From the NCBI RefSeq assembly GCF_001889265.1, contig NZ_CP018151.1, forward strand, positions 124,001 through 188,000: 64,000 nucleotides of DNA, read 5' to 3'. The notes beneath the pieces were generated by a model. That model was not told the DNA's origin and made no database searches. It saw only the letters and a program-made list of their open reading frames with translations. Within the stretch, counting starts at the first letter, position 1. Every line of letters begins with the position of its first letter. Below are positions 17,422 to 25,398 of this stretch, piece after piece. Made by a program: the position numbers and the translations under genes. This DNA is from Microbacterium sp. 1.5R. GTDB lineage: Bacteria > Actinomycetota > Actinomycetes > Actinomycetales > Microbacteriaceae.

Positions 17422-19722
17422 ATGACAGCACCCGCATCGGCATCCGCACGCGTACCCCGAGGGCGCCGTCGCCTCCGAACGATCCTCGGAGTCGCGCTCA
17501 TGGGCGCGATCCTGCTCGCCGGCGGGCTGCCGATGACGCAGCAGCCGGCAGAGGCCATCGAGGAAGCGCTGAGCACGACGCGCACCGCGACGAGCGCGAC
17601 CATGAACTACCGCGGCGGAGTCACGGCCACACTGACGGTGAACCCGGCGACCACGAAGTCGGGCTCGGCCGGCGTGCAGTTCCTGGCGACCACGCCGCAC
17701 AACGGATACGGCGCGACCAACGCGATGTTCGCGCCCGGCCTGGACGTCGCGACCACGCCGACGGTAGGACTCGAGGCGGGCGCCGGCATGTGCGACGGCC
17801 TGGACTTCTCCGGCTACTGCGCGAACAAGAACGGCACCCTCACGGTGGCATTCAGCCGCGCGGTCACGGATCCGATCATCGACATCTCCGGTCTCGGCGG
17901 CTACGCGCAGTGCGTGGAGGAGCGCAATACAGCCGACACGTTCTGCGAGATCATCACCGGCAACGGATTCACGATGAAGACGGATGCCGATGGTGACCGC
18001 ACAGCCGCGGGCTGGATCGCCATGCAGATGGACATCGTGACACCCGGAGTGACGTTCGCTCCGATCGCCGGCGCGCAGAACCTCAGCGTCACCCCCACCA
18101 CGCTCACCGCTGCGACGAAGACGAGCAGCTCGCGGTGCAACACCATGCTCCCCACTGCGGCCGAGCTGGCTGGGCGGACGATGACCAGCACCGCGCTCGC
18201 CGGCTGCGGCTCCGTCGTGCTGAAGGGCACCTTCCAGACGGTCACCATGAATCTCGGCACGCACATCCAGCGGGCGCCGGCGGCGGATGGCTGGGCGAAC
18301 GGGTACAACACCTACGACCCGGGCAAGAGCCTCGGCGACCTGATCCGACTCTCGATCCGGCTGCACGAGGACATGGGCGACGCGCCGAGCAGCTACGACG
18401 CCGCTCAGGCCGCGGTGCACGTCCAGGGGCCGCTGCGCCTCGGTGCGGGCATCACGTCGGATGCCGACGCGACGGCCAAGCCGACGCTCTCGCCGAACGC
18501 CGGTGCAGGAGCCTCGCTCGACACGGATGACGCGATCGCCGACGGCATCCGGGCTCCGCGCGCGATCCGCGGCACCGCGTACTCGCTGCCGATCCCGCTG
18601 TCGGGCACCACGTCGCCCGGCACGGTCGCCGGATGGATCGACTTCAACAAGAACGGCATCTTCGATGCGACCGAGCGGGTGCAGGCCGCCTTCCTCGCCG
18701 GTGCGACCTCGGTGAACCTCGCGTGGACGGTGCCGGGGACGGCCGTCGTGGGTGACACGTACCTGCGTCTGCGCACGTCGTTCACCGCTGCGGAAGTGGC
18801 TGACCCGCGAGGCATCTCGCAGTCCGGTGAGGTCGAGGACTACATCCTCACCCTCGCCGCGGCGGCACCCGCGATCGAGGTCGTCAAGCTCGTGAACGGC
18901 GACGACGCGAACACCGCGCCGGGAGTCGCCGTCGACGCCGGATCGGCGATGAGGTTCGAGTTCCGGGTCACGAACACGGGCAATGTCGTGCTGACCGCCG
19001 TGCAGCTCGCGGATGACGTCATCGCGGCCGCCTCGATCCTTCCCGTCGGCGCGTGGGACGGCACGCTCGATCCGGGAGAGTCGGTCGTGTTCACCGCGAC
19101 CTACCCCGCCCCGACCACGGGCGGCGTGCTGCACAAGAACACGGCGACCGCCTCAGGGCAGCCGGCGTCGGGCGGGGCTCGGGTCACGGACACCGATCCG
19201 GCCCACGCGACCACGCGTGAGGTGCTGGCCTCGCTCATCGTCGAGAAGCTCGGCGAAGACGTCAACGGCGACTGGGTGCGGATGGACGGGTCGGGCTTCC
19301 GGCTGCTCGCCGACGCCGCGGGGGTTCCCGGTGCGCCGGTGACTCCCGGGCTGATCGCCGGGGCCGAGGTCGGGCTGTTCACCGCCGCTGGCCTGCGCCC
19401 TGGCACGTACTGGCTCGAAGAGACGACGGCTCCGGAAGGGTTCTCACTCCTCGCCGAGCCGGTGAAGATCATCGTGTCGGCGGCCGGTGTGCTGTCGATC
19501 GCCGACGGGCAGTCGAGTCCGCAGGTCACCCTCGCCGGCAGCACGGTGTCGGTGCGGGACGTCCCGGTGTTCGAGCTGCCGGCCGCGGGCGGAACGGGGT
19601 CGCACGGCTTCACGCTCACCGGAGGTCTGCTGATCGCGCTCGCGATCGCGGGCGTGGTCGCGCTGGAGATCCGTCGCGCACGGCGTGGGCGTCGCGAGGA
19701 AGTGCTCGACGCCGTCAGCTGA
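17422..19722 (+). CDS. Cell-wall anchored surface protein (GEVED, DUF11-like and SpaA-like domains)
   Basis: A 766-residue secreted protein. It has a signal peptide (about 1-45, with an Arg-rich start and a hydrophobic core ending near AEA). Residues about 55-310 form an adhesin-like region containing several Cys. A GEVEDY-type domain ends near residue 475. A DUF11/DUF7507-like repeat spans about 485-590, and a SpaA/Cna-B-like fold with GTYWLEETTAPEGF lies near 600-715. The C-terminus is a sorting signal: LPAAGGTG, a hydrophobic helix and an Arg-rich tail. GAGGACCTC precedes the ATG. It is probably attached to peptidoglycan by a class E-type sortase (family knowledge). No sortase gene lies nearby. 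Confidence 0.85.
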   Translation: MTAPASASARVPRGRRRLRTILGVALMGAILLAGGLPMTQQPAEAIEEALSTTRTATSATMNYRGGVTATLTVNPATTKSGSAGVQFLATTPHNGYGATNAMFAPGLDVATTPTVGLEAGAGMCDGLDFSGYCANKNGTLTVAFSRAVTDPIIDISGLGGYAQCVEERNTADTFCEIITGNGFTMKTDADGDRTAAGWIAMQMDIVTPGVTFAPIAGAQNLSVTPTTLTAATKTSSSRCNTMLPTAAELAGRTMTSTALAGCGSVVLKGTFQTVTMNLGTHIQRAPAADGWANGYNTYDPGKSLGDLIRLSIRLHEDMGDAPSSYDAAQAAVHVQGPLRLGAGITSDADATAKPTLSPNAGAGASLDTDDAIADGIRAPRAIRGTAYSLPIPLSGTTSPGTVAGWIDFNKNGIFDATERVQAAFLAGATSVNLAWTVPGTAVVGDTYLRLRTSFTAAEVADPRGISQSGEVEDYILTLAAAAPAIEVVKLVNGDDANTAPGVAVDAGSAMRFEFRVTNTGNVVLTAVQLADDVIAAASILPVGAWDGTLDPGESVVFTATYPAPTTGGVLHKNTATASGQPASGGARVTDTDPAHATTREVLASLIVEKLGEDVNGDWVRMDGSGFRLLADAAGVPGAPVTPGLIAGAEVGLFTAAGLRPGTYWLEETTAPEGFSLLAEPVKIIVSAAGVLSIADGQSSPQVTLAGSTVSVRDVPVFELPAAGGTGSHGFTLTGGLLIALAIAGVVALEIRRARRGRREEVLDAVS

Positions 19723-19739
19723 CCCGGGTCGAGTCGTCT

Positions 19740-19800
19740 GCGATCGGGAGGAGATCGGCGCTCGGGAGGGGGGTCCCCGGTGGATCCTCCTCCCGATCGC
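19740..19800. repeat. Palindromic element, GCGATCGGGAGG family, copy 1
   Basis: Arms GCGATCGGGAGGAG (19740-19753) and its complement (19787-19800) flank a loop that repeats parts of the arm. The core recurs at 21440-21456. It sits 17 bp after the surface-protein stop and may act as its terminator. Confidence 0.75.
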
Positions 19801-19900
19801 CGTTCACCTCCCGATCGCTGGTCGTCTCCCGACACGGCGACTCCCGACACGGCGCCACCCGGCACGCGCAACCCCCTCTTCGACCTGTCGCACCCGGGGT

Positions 19901-19906
19901 TAGCCT
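19901..19906 (+). promoter_or_regulatory. -10 hexamer TAGCCT of a leaderless promoter
   Basis: TAGCCT ends exactly 6 bp before the GTG at 19913, the same geometry as at other leaderless-looking genes here. Confidence 0.5.
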
Positions 19907-19912
19907 GTGGCC

Positions 19913-21385
19913 GTGGACGGGTTCGCGGCGGTCGACTTCGGGTTCGCCCGCGAGGTCCTGCAACGGGGCGTCGCGGCGCTCTATCTCGTCGCGTTCATCT
20001 CGACTCTGAACCAGTTCCGACCGCTGCTCGGCGAGCACGGGCTGCTGCCGGCACCGGCGCTGCTCGACTGGATCGGGCAGAAGGAGTCACGACGGCGGAT
20101 GCTGCATCCGACCCTCTTCCTCCGCGTCCGGTACTCCGACCGCAGGCTCGGACTGCTGTGCGGGGCAGGGATCGTCGTGTCCGCGGCGCTGGTCGTCGGC
20201 ATCCCGCAGTGGGGTCCGCCGTGGGTGCCGATGCTGTGCTTCCTCGCGCTGTGGCTCGGATACATGTCGGTGGTCAGTATCGGTCAGACCTTCTATTCGT
20301 TCGGCTGGGAGATGCTGCTGCTCGAGGCGGGGTTCCTGGCCGCCTTCCTCGGTTCGAACGATCAGCCTCCGCCGACCGTCGTGATCGTGCTGTTCTGGTG
20401 GCTGCTGTTCCGTGTCGAGTTCGGTGCCGGCATGATCAAGATCCGCGGCGGGCGGGAGTGGCGTGACCTCACGGCGCTGATGTACCACCACGAGACGCAG
20501 CCCATGCCGGGGCCGCTCAGCAGGCAGGCCCATCTGCTGCCACGGTGGTTCCATCGCGCCGAGGTCGTCGGCAACCACGTCGCGCAGCTCGTCGTGCCCT
20601 TCTTCGTGTTCGCTCCGCTGCTGTCGGTCTGGATTCCCGGTCCCGTGCCCCAGATCGTCGGGGCGGTGGCCGCGACGATCATGATCGCGACCCAGGTGTG
20701 GCTCGTCGCGACAGGCAACTTCGCCTGGCTGAACTGGGTGACGATCGTGATCGCCTTCTCGGCGATCGGACTGCCGGGGGTGGGCGCGGCACCGCGCGAC
20801 GATGCGATGGACGACACGCTGTGGCCCGGCATCCCGCTGTACTGGTTCGTGCTCACGGCCGCCGTGGGCGTGCTCGTCGTGGCGCTGAGCGGGCCCGCCC
20901 TGCGCAACCTGTTCGCGCGGCGGCAGCTGATGAACGCGAGCTTCAACCGGTGGCAGATCGGCAACGCCTACGGAGCGTTCGGCACGGTCACGAAGCAGCG
21001 GGTCGAGATCGTCGTCGAGGGATCGGTCGACGACGACGGTCTGCTGTGGCGCGAGTACGAGTTCAAGGGAAAACCGGGCGACGTGCGACGCATCCCGGGG
21101 CAGTTCGCGCCGTACCACCTTCGCCTCGACTGGCTGATGTGGTTCCTGCCGCTCGGCCGTTCGCTCGACGACTGGTTCACGGTCTTCCTGCTGCGACTGC
21201 TCGAGGCCGATGCTCCGACGCTCGCTCTGCTGCGGTCCGACCCGTTCGACGGTGAGCCGCCGCGGTGGGTGCGCGCCGTGTCATACCGCTACCGCTTCGC
21301 GACGCGGGCCGAACGGCGCGACGGCGCCGGGGTGTGGGTGCGCACGCGCCAGTCCGTCGTGCTCGGCCCCCTCGGGCTGCGGTAG
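19913..21385 (+). CDS. Lipase maturation factor family membrane protein
   Basis: A 490-residue protein of the lipase maturation factor (LMF) family. It has about eight to nine hydrophobic segments between residues 15 and 325, then a soluble domain of about 160 residues. Family features visible are the N-terminal RGVAALYLVAFISTLNQF, the segment GAGMIKIRGGREWRDLTAL with MYHHETQPMPGP, and the C-terminal YEFKGKPGDVRRIPGQFAPYH. Bacterial LMF proteins have no well-established substrate. The start at 19913 fits a leaderless transcript; GTG at 19907 is the alternative. A strong palindrome follows at 21433-21497. Confidence 0.88.
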   Translation: MDGFAAVDFGFAREVLQRGVAALYLVAFISTLNQFRPLLGEHGLLPAPALLDWIGQKESRRRMLHPTLFLRVRYSDRRLGLLCGAGIVVSAALVVGIPQWGPPWVPMLCFLALWLGYMSVVSIGQTFYSFGWEMLLLEAGFLAAFLGSNDQPPPTVVIVLFWWLLFRVEFGAGMIKIRGGREWRDLTALMYHHETQPMPGPLSRQAHLLPRWFHRAEVVGNHVAQLVVPFFVFAPLLSVWIPGPVPQIVGAVAATIMIATQVWLVATGNFAWLNWVTIVIAFSAIGLPGVGAAPRDDAMDDTLWPGIPLYWFVLTAAVGVLVVALSGPALRNLFARRQLMNASFNRWQIGNAYGAFGTVTKQRVEIVVEGSVDDDGLLWREYEFKGKPGDVRRIPGQFAPYHLRLDWLMWFLPLGRSLDDWFTVFLLRLLEADAPTLALLRSDPFDGEPPRWVRAVSYRYRFATRAERRDGAGVWVRTRQSVVLGPLGLR

Positions 21386-21432
21386 GCCGCGGCATCCGGC
21401 GTCCGGCGCCAGGCATCCCCCACCATCGTTCC

Positions 21433-21497
21433 GGAGGAGATCTGCGATCGGGAGGGCATATTGCCGAGACTCATCCTCCGAATCGCAGATCTCCTCC
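21433..21497. repeat. Palindromic element, GCGATCGGGAGG family, copy 2
   Basis: Perfect 16-bp arms GGAGGAGATCTGCGAT (21433-21448) and their complement (21482-21497) surround CGGGAGG...CCTCCG, which can extend the stem. It lies between the convergent LMF and ABC permease genes and is well placed as a two-way terminator. Confidence 0.8.
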
Positions 21498-21579
21498 CGC
21501 ATGAAGGCACGCCGAGCGCGGCGAAACGCCCCGGCCGGGCGCGGGGCCCGGACGGAGCGTTCCGTCTCACTGCAGACGT

Positions 21580-22347
21580 TCAACTGACCTTCTTGCGGTA
21601 CGAGATGATCGCGAACACATAGGCGACGACCAGGATGCCGACGCACCAGGCGAGAGCGACCCAGATGTCGGTGCCGACCGGCTGCTCGGCGAACAGCGCC
21701 TGGATGGTGTCGACGATCGAGGTGACCGGCTGGTTCTCGGCGAACCACTGCACCGGACCCGGCATCGTGTCGGTCGGCACGAAGGCCGAGCTGATGAACG
21801 GCAGGAAGATCAGCGGATACGAGAACGCGCTCGCCCCGTCGACCGTCTTGGCGTTGAGCCCCGCGATGATCGCGAGCCACGTGAGCGCCAGGGTGAACAG
21901 CATCAGGATGCCGATGACGGCGAGCCAGGCCCAGACGCTCGCCCCGGTGCGGAATCCCATCACGAACCCGACCGCGAAGATGATCGCGAGGGTGATGGCG
22001 TTCGCGGTGAGTGATGTGAGCACGTGCGCCCACAGCACGCTCGATCGGGCGATCGGCATGGAGTGGAAGCGCTCGAAGATGCCGCTCTGCATGTCGGTGA
22101 AGAGCCGGAACGCCGTGTAGGCGATGCCGGACGCGATCGCGATCAGCAGGATGCCCGGAAGCAGATAGTTCACGTAGTTGTCGACCCCGGTGCTCGTCTG
22201 CAGAGCCCCGCCGAAGACGTAGACGAACAGCAGCATCAGGGCGATCGGGGTGACCGCCGTCGTGATGATCGTGTCGGGGCTGCGGAAGATGTGCCGCATC
22301 GAGCGGCCGGTGAGTGTCGCCGTATCGGCGGCGAAGTGCGTGCTCAT
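21580..22347 (-). CDS. DrrB-like ABC exporter permease
   Basis: A 255-residue ABC-2 permease of the daunorubicin-resistance type with six hydrophobic segments. The N-terminal region contains LTGRSMRHIFRSPDTIITTAVTPI, typical of DrrB proteins, and a SGIFERFHSMPIARSSVL loop follows TM2. Its start overlaps the ATPase stop (ATGA). It is the last gene of a PadR-DUF1048-ATPase-permease operon. Likely role: export of hydrophobic drugs or lipids (family knowledge). Confidence 0.9.
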   Translation of the reverse strand: MSTHFAADTATLTGRSMRHIFRSPDTIITTAVTPIALMLLFVYVFGGALQTSTGVDNYVNYLLPGILLIAIASGIAYTAFRLFTDMQSGIFERFHSMPIARSSVLWAHVLTSLTANAITLAIIFAVGFVMGFRTGASVWAWLAVIGILMLFTLALTWLAIIAGLNAKTVDGASAFSYPLIFLPFISSAFVPTDTMPGPVQWFAENQPVTSIVDTIQALFAEQPVGTDIWVALAWCVGILVVAYVFAIISYRKKVS

Positions 22348-23129
22348 GCTGCGTTCTCCTTTCCGGTGGTCGAACCCGACTTCGGTCCGATGAGAGTGAG
22401 GAAGATCTCCTCGAGGGTGGGCTGCTTCTCGACGTACTCGACCTTCGCCGCGGGCAGCAGCCGCTTGAGGTCGGCGAGGGTGCCGTTGGCGATGATCCGA
22501 CCCTCGTGCAGGATCGCGATGCGGTCGGCCAGCTGCTCGGCCTCATCGAGGTACTGCGTGGTGAGCAGCACGGTGGTGCCGGTGTTCGCGAGCTTCTTCA
22601 CCACGTCCCACACCTCGATGCGGGCCTCGGGGTCGAGACCGGTGGTCGGCTCGTCGAGGTAGATCACCTCGGGATTCCCGACGAGGCTCATCGCGATGTC
22701 GAGTCGGCGACGCATACCGCCGGAGTAGGTGCCGACCTTGCGGCCCCCGGCATCCGTCAGCCGGAACGTCGCGAGCAGTTCGTCGGCCACCGTTCCGGGG
22801 TCGGGCAGGTGGCGCAGCTGGGCGACGAGCACGAGGTTCTCGCGTCCGGTGAGGATCTCGTCCACTGCGGCGAACTGACCGGTGAGGCTGATGCGCTGAC
22901 GGACGCCGAGGGGGTCGGCGGCCACGTCGATCCCCTGCACGGTGGCTGCACCGGCATCAGACTTCAGCAGCGTCGAGAGGATGCGGACCATCGTCGTCTT
23001 GCCGGCGCCGTTCGAGCCGAGGAGGGCGAAGATCGTCCCTTTCTCGACCTCGAAGTCGACGCCTCGCAGCACGTGGAGGTCCTTGTAGGACTTCTCGATG
23101 CCGCGAACGGCGATCGCTGGTGCGTTCAT
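22344..23129 (-). CDS. DrrA-like ABC exporter ATP-binding protein
   Basis: A 261-residue ATPase with Walker A GSNGAGKTT, signature YSGGMRRRLDIAMSLVG, Walker B VIYLDEPTTGLDP and the DrrA-type LLTTQYLDEAEQLADRI. The ATG at 23129 overlaps the DUF1048 stop (ATGA) and has AGGAG ten bases upstream. The longer open frame upstream is a shadow of DUF1048. It is paired with the DrrB-like permease. Confidence 0.92.
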   Translation of the reverse strand: MNAPAIAVRGIEKSYKDLHVLRGVDFEVEKGTIFALLGSNGAGKTTMVRILSTLLKSDAGAATVQGIDVAADPLGVRQRISLTGQFAAVDEILTGRENLVLVAQLRHLPDPGTVADELLATFRLTDAGGRKVGTYSGGMRRRLDIAMSLVGNPEVIYLDEPTTGLDPEARIEVWDVVKKLANTGTTVLLTTQYLDEAEQLADRIAILHEGRIIANGTLADLKRLLPAAKVEYVEKQPTLEEIFLTLIGPKSGSTTGKENAA

Positions 23130-23497
23130 GATCGTGACTCCTTCTTCTTCGCGTCGTCGACCGCCGTGACGAGGCGGGCGCGCTCCTTGTCGATCCAGTG
23201 GGTTCCGCCGTACGCCTCGGCGTAGGTCTCGGCGAACGAGACGGGGTCGTCGCCGACGATGTCGTCGATCGGGGTGCCGTCTATGGCGGCGCGCTCCCAC
23301 AGATCGGCGAGGTCGAGGAAGATCTGCACGAGGATGTCGCCGTCGGTGATGCCCCCGTAGTACATCGTGTAGCGGTGCTGGGCGTTGGCGACCGTGCGAT
23401 ACGGCTCGGGGAGGGCGTCGATGCGCTTCTTCGCATCGCGGTACTGCTTCTTCTGCTCGAGCGATCCGGTGAGCGCTTCGATCCACTTGGCGGCCAT
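23126..23497 (-). CDS. DUF1048 domain protein
   Basis: A 123-residue helical protein of the DUF1048 family with the recognisable segments KQYRDAKKRIDALP and YRTVANAQHRYTMYYGG. Members usually sit beside PadR regulators and ABC exporters, as here, but their function is not established. AAGGAG lies before the ATG. The PadR stop is one base upstream and the ATPase start overlaps its stop, so all four genes are probably co-translated. Confidence 0.85.
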   Translation of the reverse strand: MAAKWIEALTGSLEQKKQYRDAKKRIDALPEPYRTVANAQHRYTMYYGGITDGDILVQIFLDLADLWERAAIDGTPIDDIVGDDPVSFAETYAEAYGGTHWIDKERARLVTAVDDAKKKESRS

Positions 23498-23498
23498 G

Positions 23499-23858
23499 TC
23501 AGTTCTCCTTGTTGTTCGTGTTCGTGCTGTTCGTGCTGTTCGTGTTCAGCTGTTCGATGTGCTCGGAGAGGAAGCTCCACGTCTTCCAGAACTCCTCGAG
23601 CTCCTGCGTGCCTGCGGCGTTCAGGGAGTACACCTTGCGGGGCGGTCCCTTCTCGCTCGGCACCTTCTCGACGTCGACGAGCTTCTTCTGCTCGACGCGC
23701 ACCAGCAGTGCGTAGATCGTGCCCTCGGCGATGTCGGTGAATCCGTGGTCGCGCACGCGGCTGGTGATCTCGTAGCCGTAAGCCGGCTGCTCGGCGAGGA
23801 GTGCCAGGACGATGCCCTCGAGTGTGCCCTTGAGCATCTCGGTCATCTGCTTGCCCAT
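23499..23858 (-). CDS. PadR family transcriptional regulator
   Basis: A 119-residue PadR protein with a winged helix (about 10-75, LEGIVLALLAEQPAYGYEITSRV and GTIYALLVRVEQKKLV) and a short C-terminal dimerisation helix. Its last 16 residues are almost only Asn, Thr and Ser (NTNSTNSTNTNN), encoded by near-repeats of GAACAGCAC. GGAGG precedes the ATG. It heads the DUF1048-DrrAB operon and probably represses it through the paired palindromes at 23881-23932. Confidence 0.9.
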   Translation of the reverse strand: MGKQMTEMLKGTLEGIVLALLAEQPAYGYEITSRVRDHGFTDIAEGTIYALLVRVEQKKLVDVEKVPSEKGPPRKVYSLNAAGTQELEEFWKTWSFLSEHIEQLNTNSTNSTNTNNKEN

Positions 23859-23880
23859 GAGAGCCTCCTTTCGTTGGTTC

Positions 23881-23932
23881 GGTACTCAGTGTTGCTGGGT
23901 ACCGGTACAAAGTAACACTGAGTACCGGTACT
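23881..23932. promoter_or_regulatory. PadR promoter with paired palindromic operators
   Basis: GTACCGGTAC occurs twice (23899-23908 and 23922-23931), centres 23 bp apart. Wider arms GGTACTCAGTGTT (23881-23893) and AACACTGAGTACC (23914-23926) form a second nested palindrome. On the minus strand TTGCTA, a 17-bp spacer and TTACTT form a promoter that runs through these sites. Occupancy would block transcription of padR and the exporter (inferred). Confidence 0.65.
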
Positions 23933-24044
23933 TAGCAACACCGAATACTGAACTTTCTCGGAAGCCGCCCGGTGGCCGCGTTGACGGTCGCGCTTCGTGC
24001 TGCGCGGGCTGCTGCCGCCCGGGTGGCTGAGCGATCCGCGGCCG

Positions 24045-24078
24045 GGCTCAGTCGCGAGCGCGGCTCAGTCGCGAGCGC
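24045..24078. repeat. Exact 17-bp tandem duplication at the ThrE stop
   Basis: GGCTCAGTCGCGAGCGC occurs twice back to back. The second copy contains the ThrE stop codon, so the first copy is a 3' non-coding duplicate of the gene end. It looks like a recent slippage or duplication event. Confidence 0.9.
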
Positions 24079-25381
24079 GCCGCCAGGGCAGCAGCCGGTC
24101 GAGGAACCGCCGCGGCGCCTCGGACACCACCGTGGGCGGAGCGACGGCGAACTGCACGATCTCCTCGGCCCCGTGGTGCACCACCCGATACAGCGCGGTG
24201 CCGATGAGCACTCCGAGCGCGATCGACATGATCGACAGCAGTGCCGCCATGAAGTCGGCGAGGCCGCTGTCGGTGGCGACGGCCTCGGTGAGTCCGACGA
24301 GTCCCGCAGCGCCCGGGACGAGCAGCCAGAACGCGGGAAGGAACGTGATCTGCGCCGGGACACCGCGGCGCAGCGAGGCGATCCAGAACACCACGAGTGC
24401 CATCGCCACGGCCCCGACGAATCCGCCCAGGGTCGCGCCGAGCAGCGCGGTGCCGACCCACTGTCCGATGTACGCGACGACGAGCGCCAGCAGCACCCAC
24501 CCGAATGTCGAGGTGGGGGCCGAGAAGTGCAGATAGTTGCCGAGCGCGAACACCAGGATGCCGATCAGCGCGACCCACCACGGTAGGAAGGATGCCGCTT
24601 CGAGCGGCTCGTAGGAGCGCGATTCGACACCCACGACGGTGCCTGCCGCCAGGATGCCGAATGCCAGCAGGGCGAGCTGCACGAAGCCGTAGATCAGACG
24701 CGAGGCGCCCGAGATCATCTGCCCCGCCGCGAGCTCGACGGTCGCGGTCGTCAGCACGCCTCCGGGCAGGAAGGTGACCAGCGGGGCGATGAGCAGCCGG
24801 ATCGGATCGCCGATCTCGATGACCTCGGCGAGCAGGAACACCGCGGCGGCGCACACGAACGCCGCGGCGATCGGCATCACGAGCTGCAGGGTGGGCGAGC
24901 GCACGAGCTTGAGCAGCCCGATGCCCGCACCCAGCACGAAGGCGACGATCGCGCCCTGCCAGGTGGGGGCGAGCAGCAGCGCCAAGCCGGTCGTCAGCAC
25001 GGCATGCCCGAACGTGCGGGTGACCCAGCCCAGCCGTGGACGCATCGCCCCGATCTCGTTCAGGCGACGGATGCCGTCGAGCGGCGACACCGAGGCGGTG
25101 CGCGCCTGCGCGATCAGCTCGTACAGGGCCGCGATCTGGTCGAAGCGGAACGAGGCGTTGGTCGCCGACCGGATCGCGACTCGCGACTCCTCGTCGTCGC
25201 CGGTCTCCACCAGGATGATGGTCGGCAGCACGACGAAGTCGGTGTCGTCACCGCCATAGGCCTCGACGACCTCTGTCATCGTGTCGCGGATGCGGTCGAC
25301 CGACTCGGCCGAGGCGTTCATGCCCTGCGCCACTCCCAGAAGGAACTGGCGCAGGGCCGAGCGGTCGAGCACGTCCGGCAT
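24065..25381 (-). CDS. Threonine/serine exporter family protein (ThrE-like)
   Basis: A 438-residue protein. Its N-terminal cytosolic domain (about 1-125) belongs to the ThrE/DUF1212 type, with FLLGVAQGMNASAESVDRI. About ten hydrophobic segments follow. Corynebacterium ThrE exports threonine and serine by proton antiport. It starts 17 bp after a Dcu-type transporter gene and shares its operon with peptidase E, which suggests disposal or exchange of amino acids released by peptide breakdown. The substrate is inferred from family. Confidence 0.88.
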   Translation of the reverse strand: MPDVLDRSALRQFLLGVAQGMNASAESVDRIRDTMTEVVEAYGGDDTDFVVLPTIILVETGDDEESRVAIRSATNASFRFDQIAALYELIAQARTASVSPLDGIRRLNEIGAMRPRLGWVTRTFGHAVLTTGLALLLAPTWQGAIVAFVLGAGIGLLKLVRSPTLQLVMPIAAAFVCAAAVFLLAEVIEIGDPIRLLIAPLVTFLPGGVLTTATVELAAGQMISGASRLIYGFVQLALLAFGILAAGTVVGVESRSYEPLEAASFLPWWVALIGILVFALGNYLHFSAPTSTFGWVLLALVVAYIGQWVGTALLGATLGGFVGAVAMALVVFWIASLRRGVPAQITFLPAFWLLVPGAAGLVGLTEAVATDSGLADFMAALLSIMSIALGVLIGTALYRVVHHGAEEIVQFAVAPPTVVSEAPRRFLDRLLPWRRARD

Positions 25382-25398
25382 GTCAGCGCGCGCTCACG

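Noticed and set aside
17272..19134. Long minus-strand open frame opposite the surface protein
   Set aside because: Arg-rich shadow with no recognisable domain; the plus strand has a signal peptide and sorting signal.
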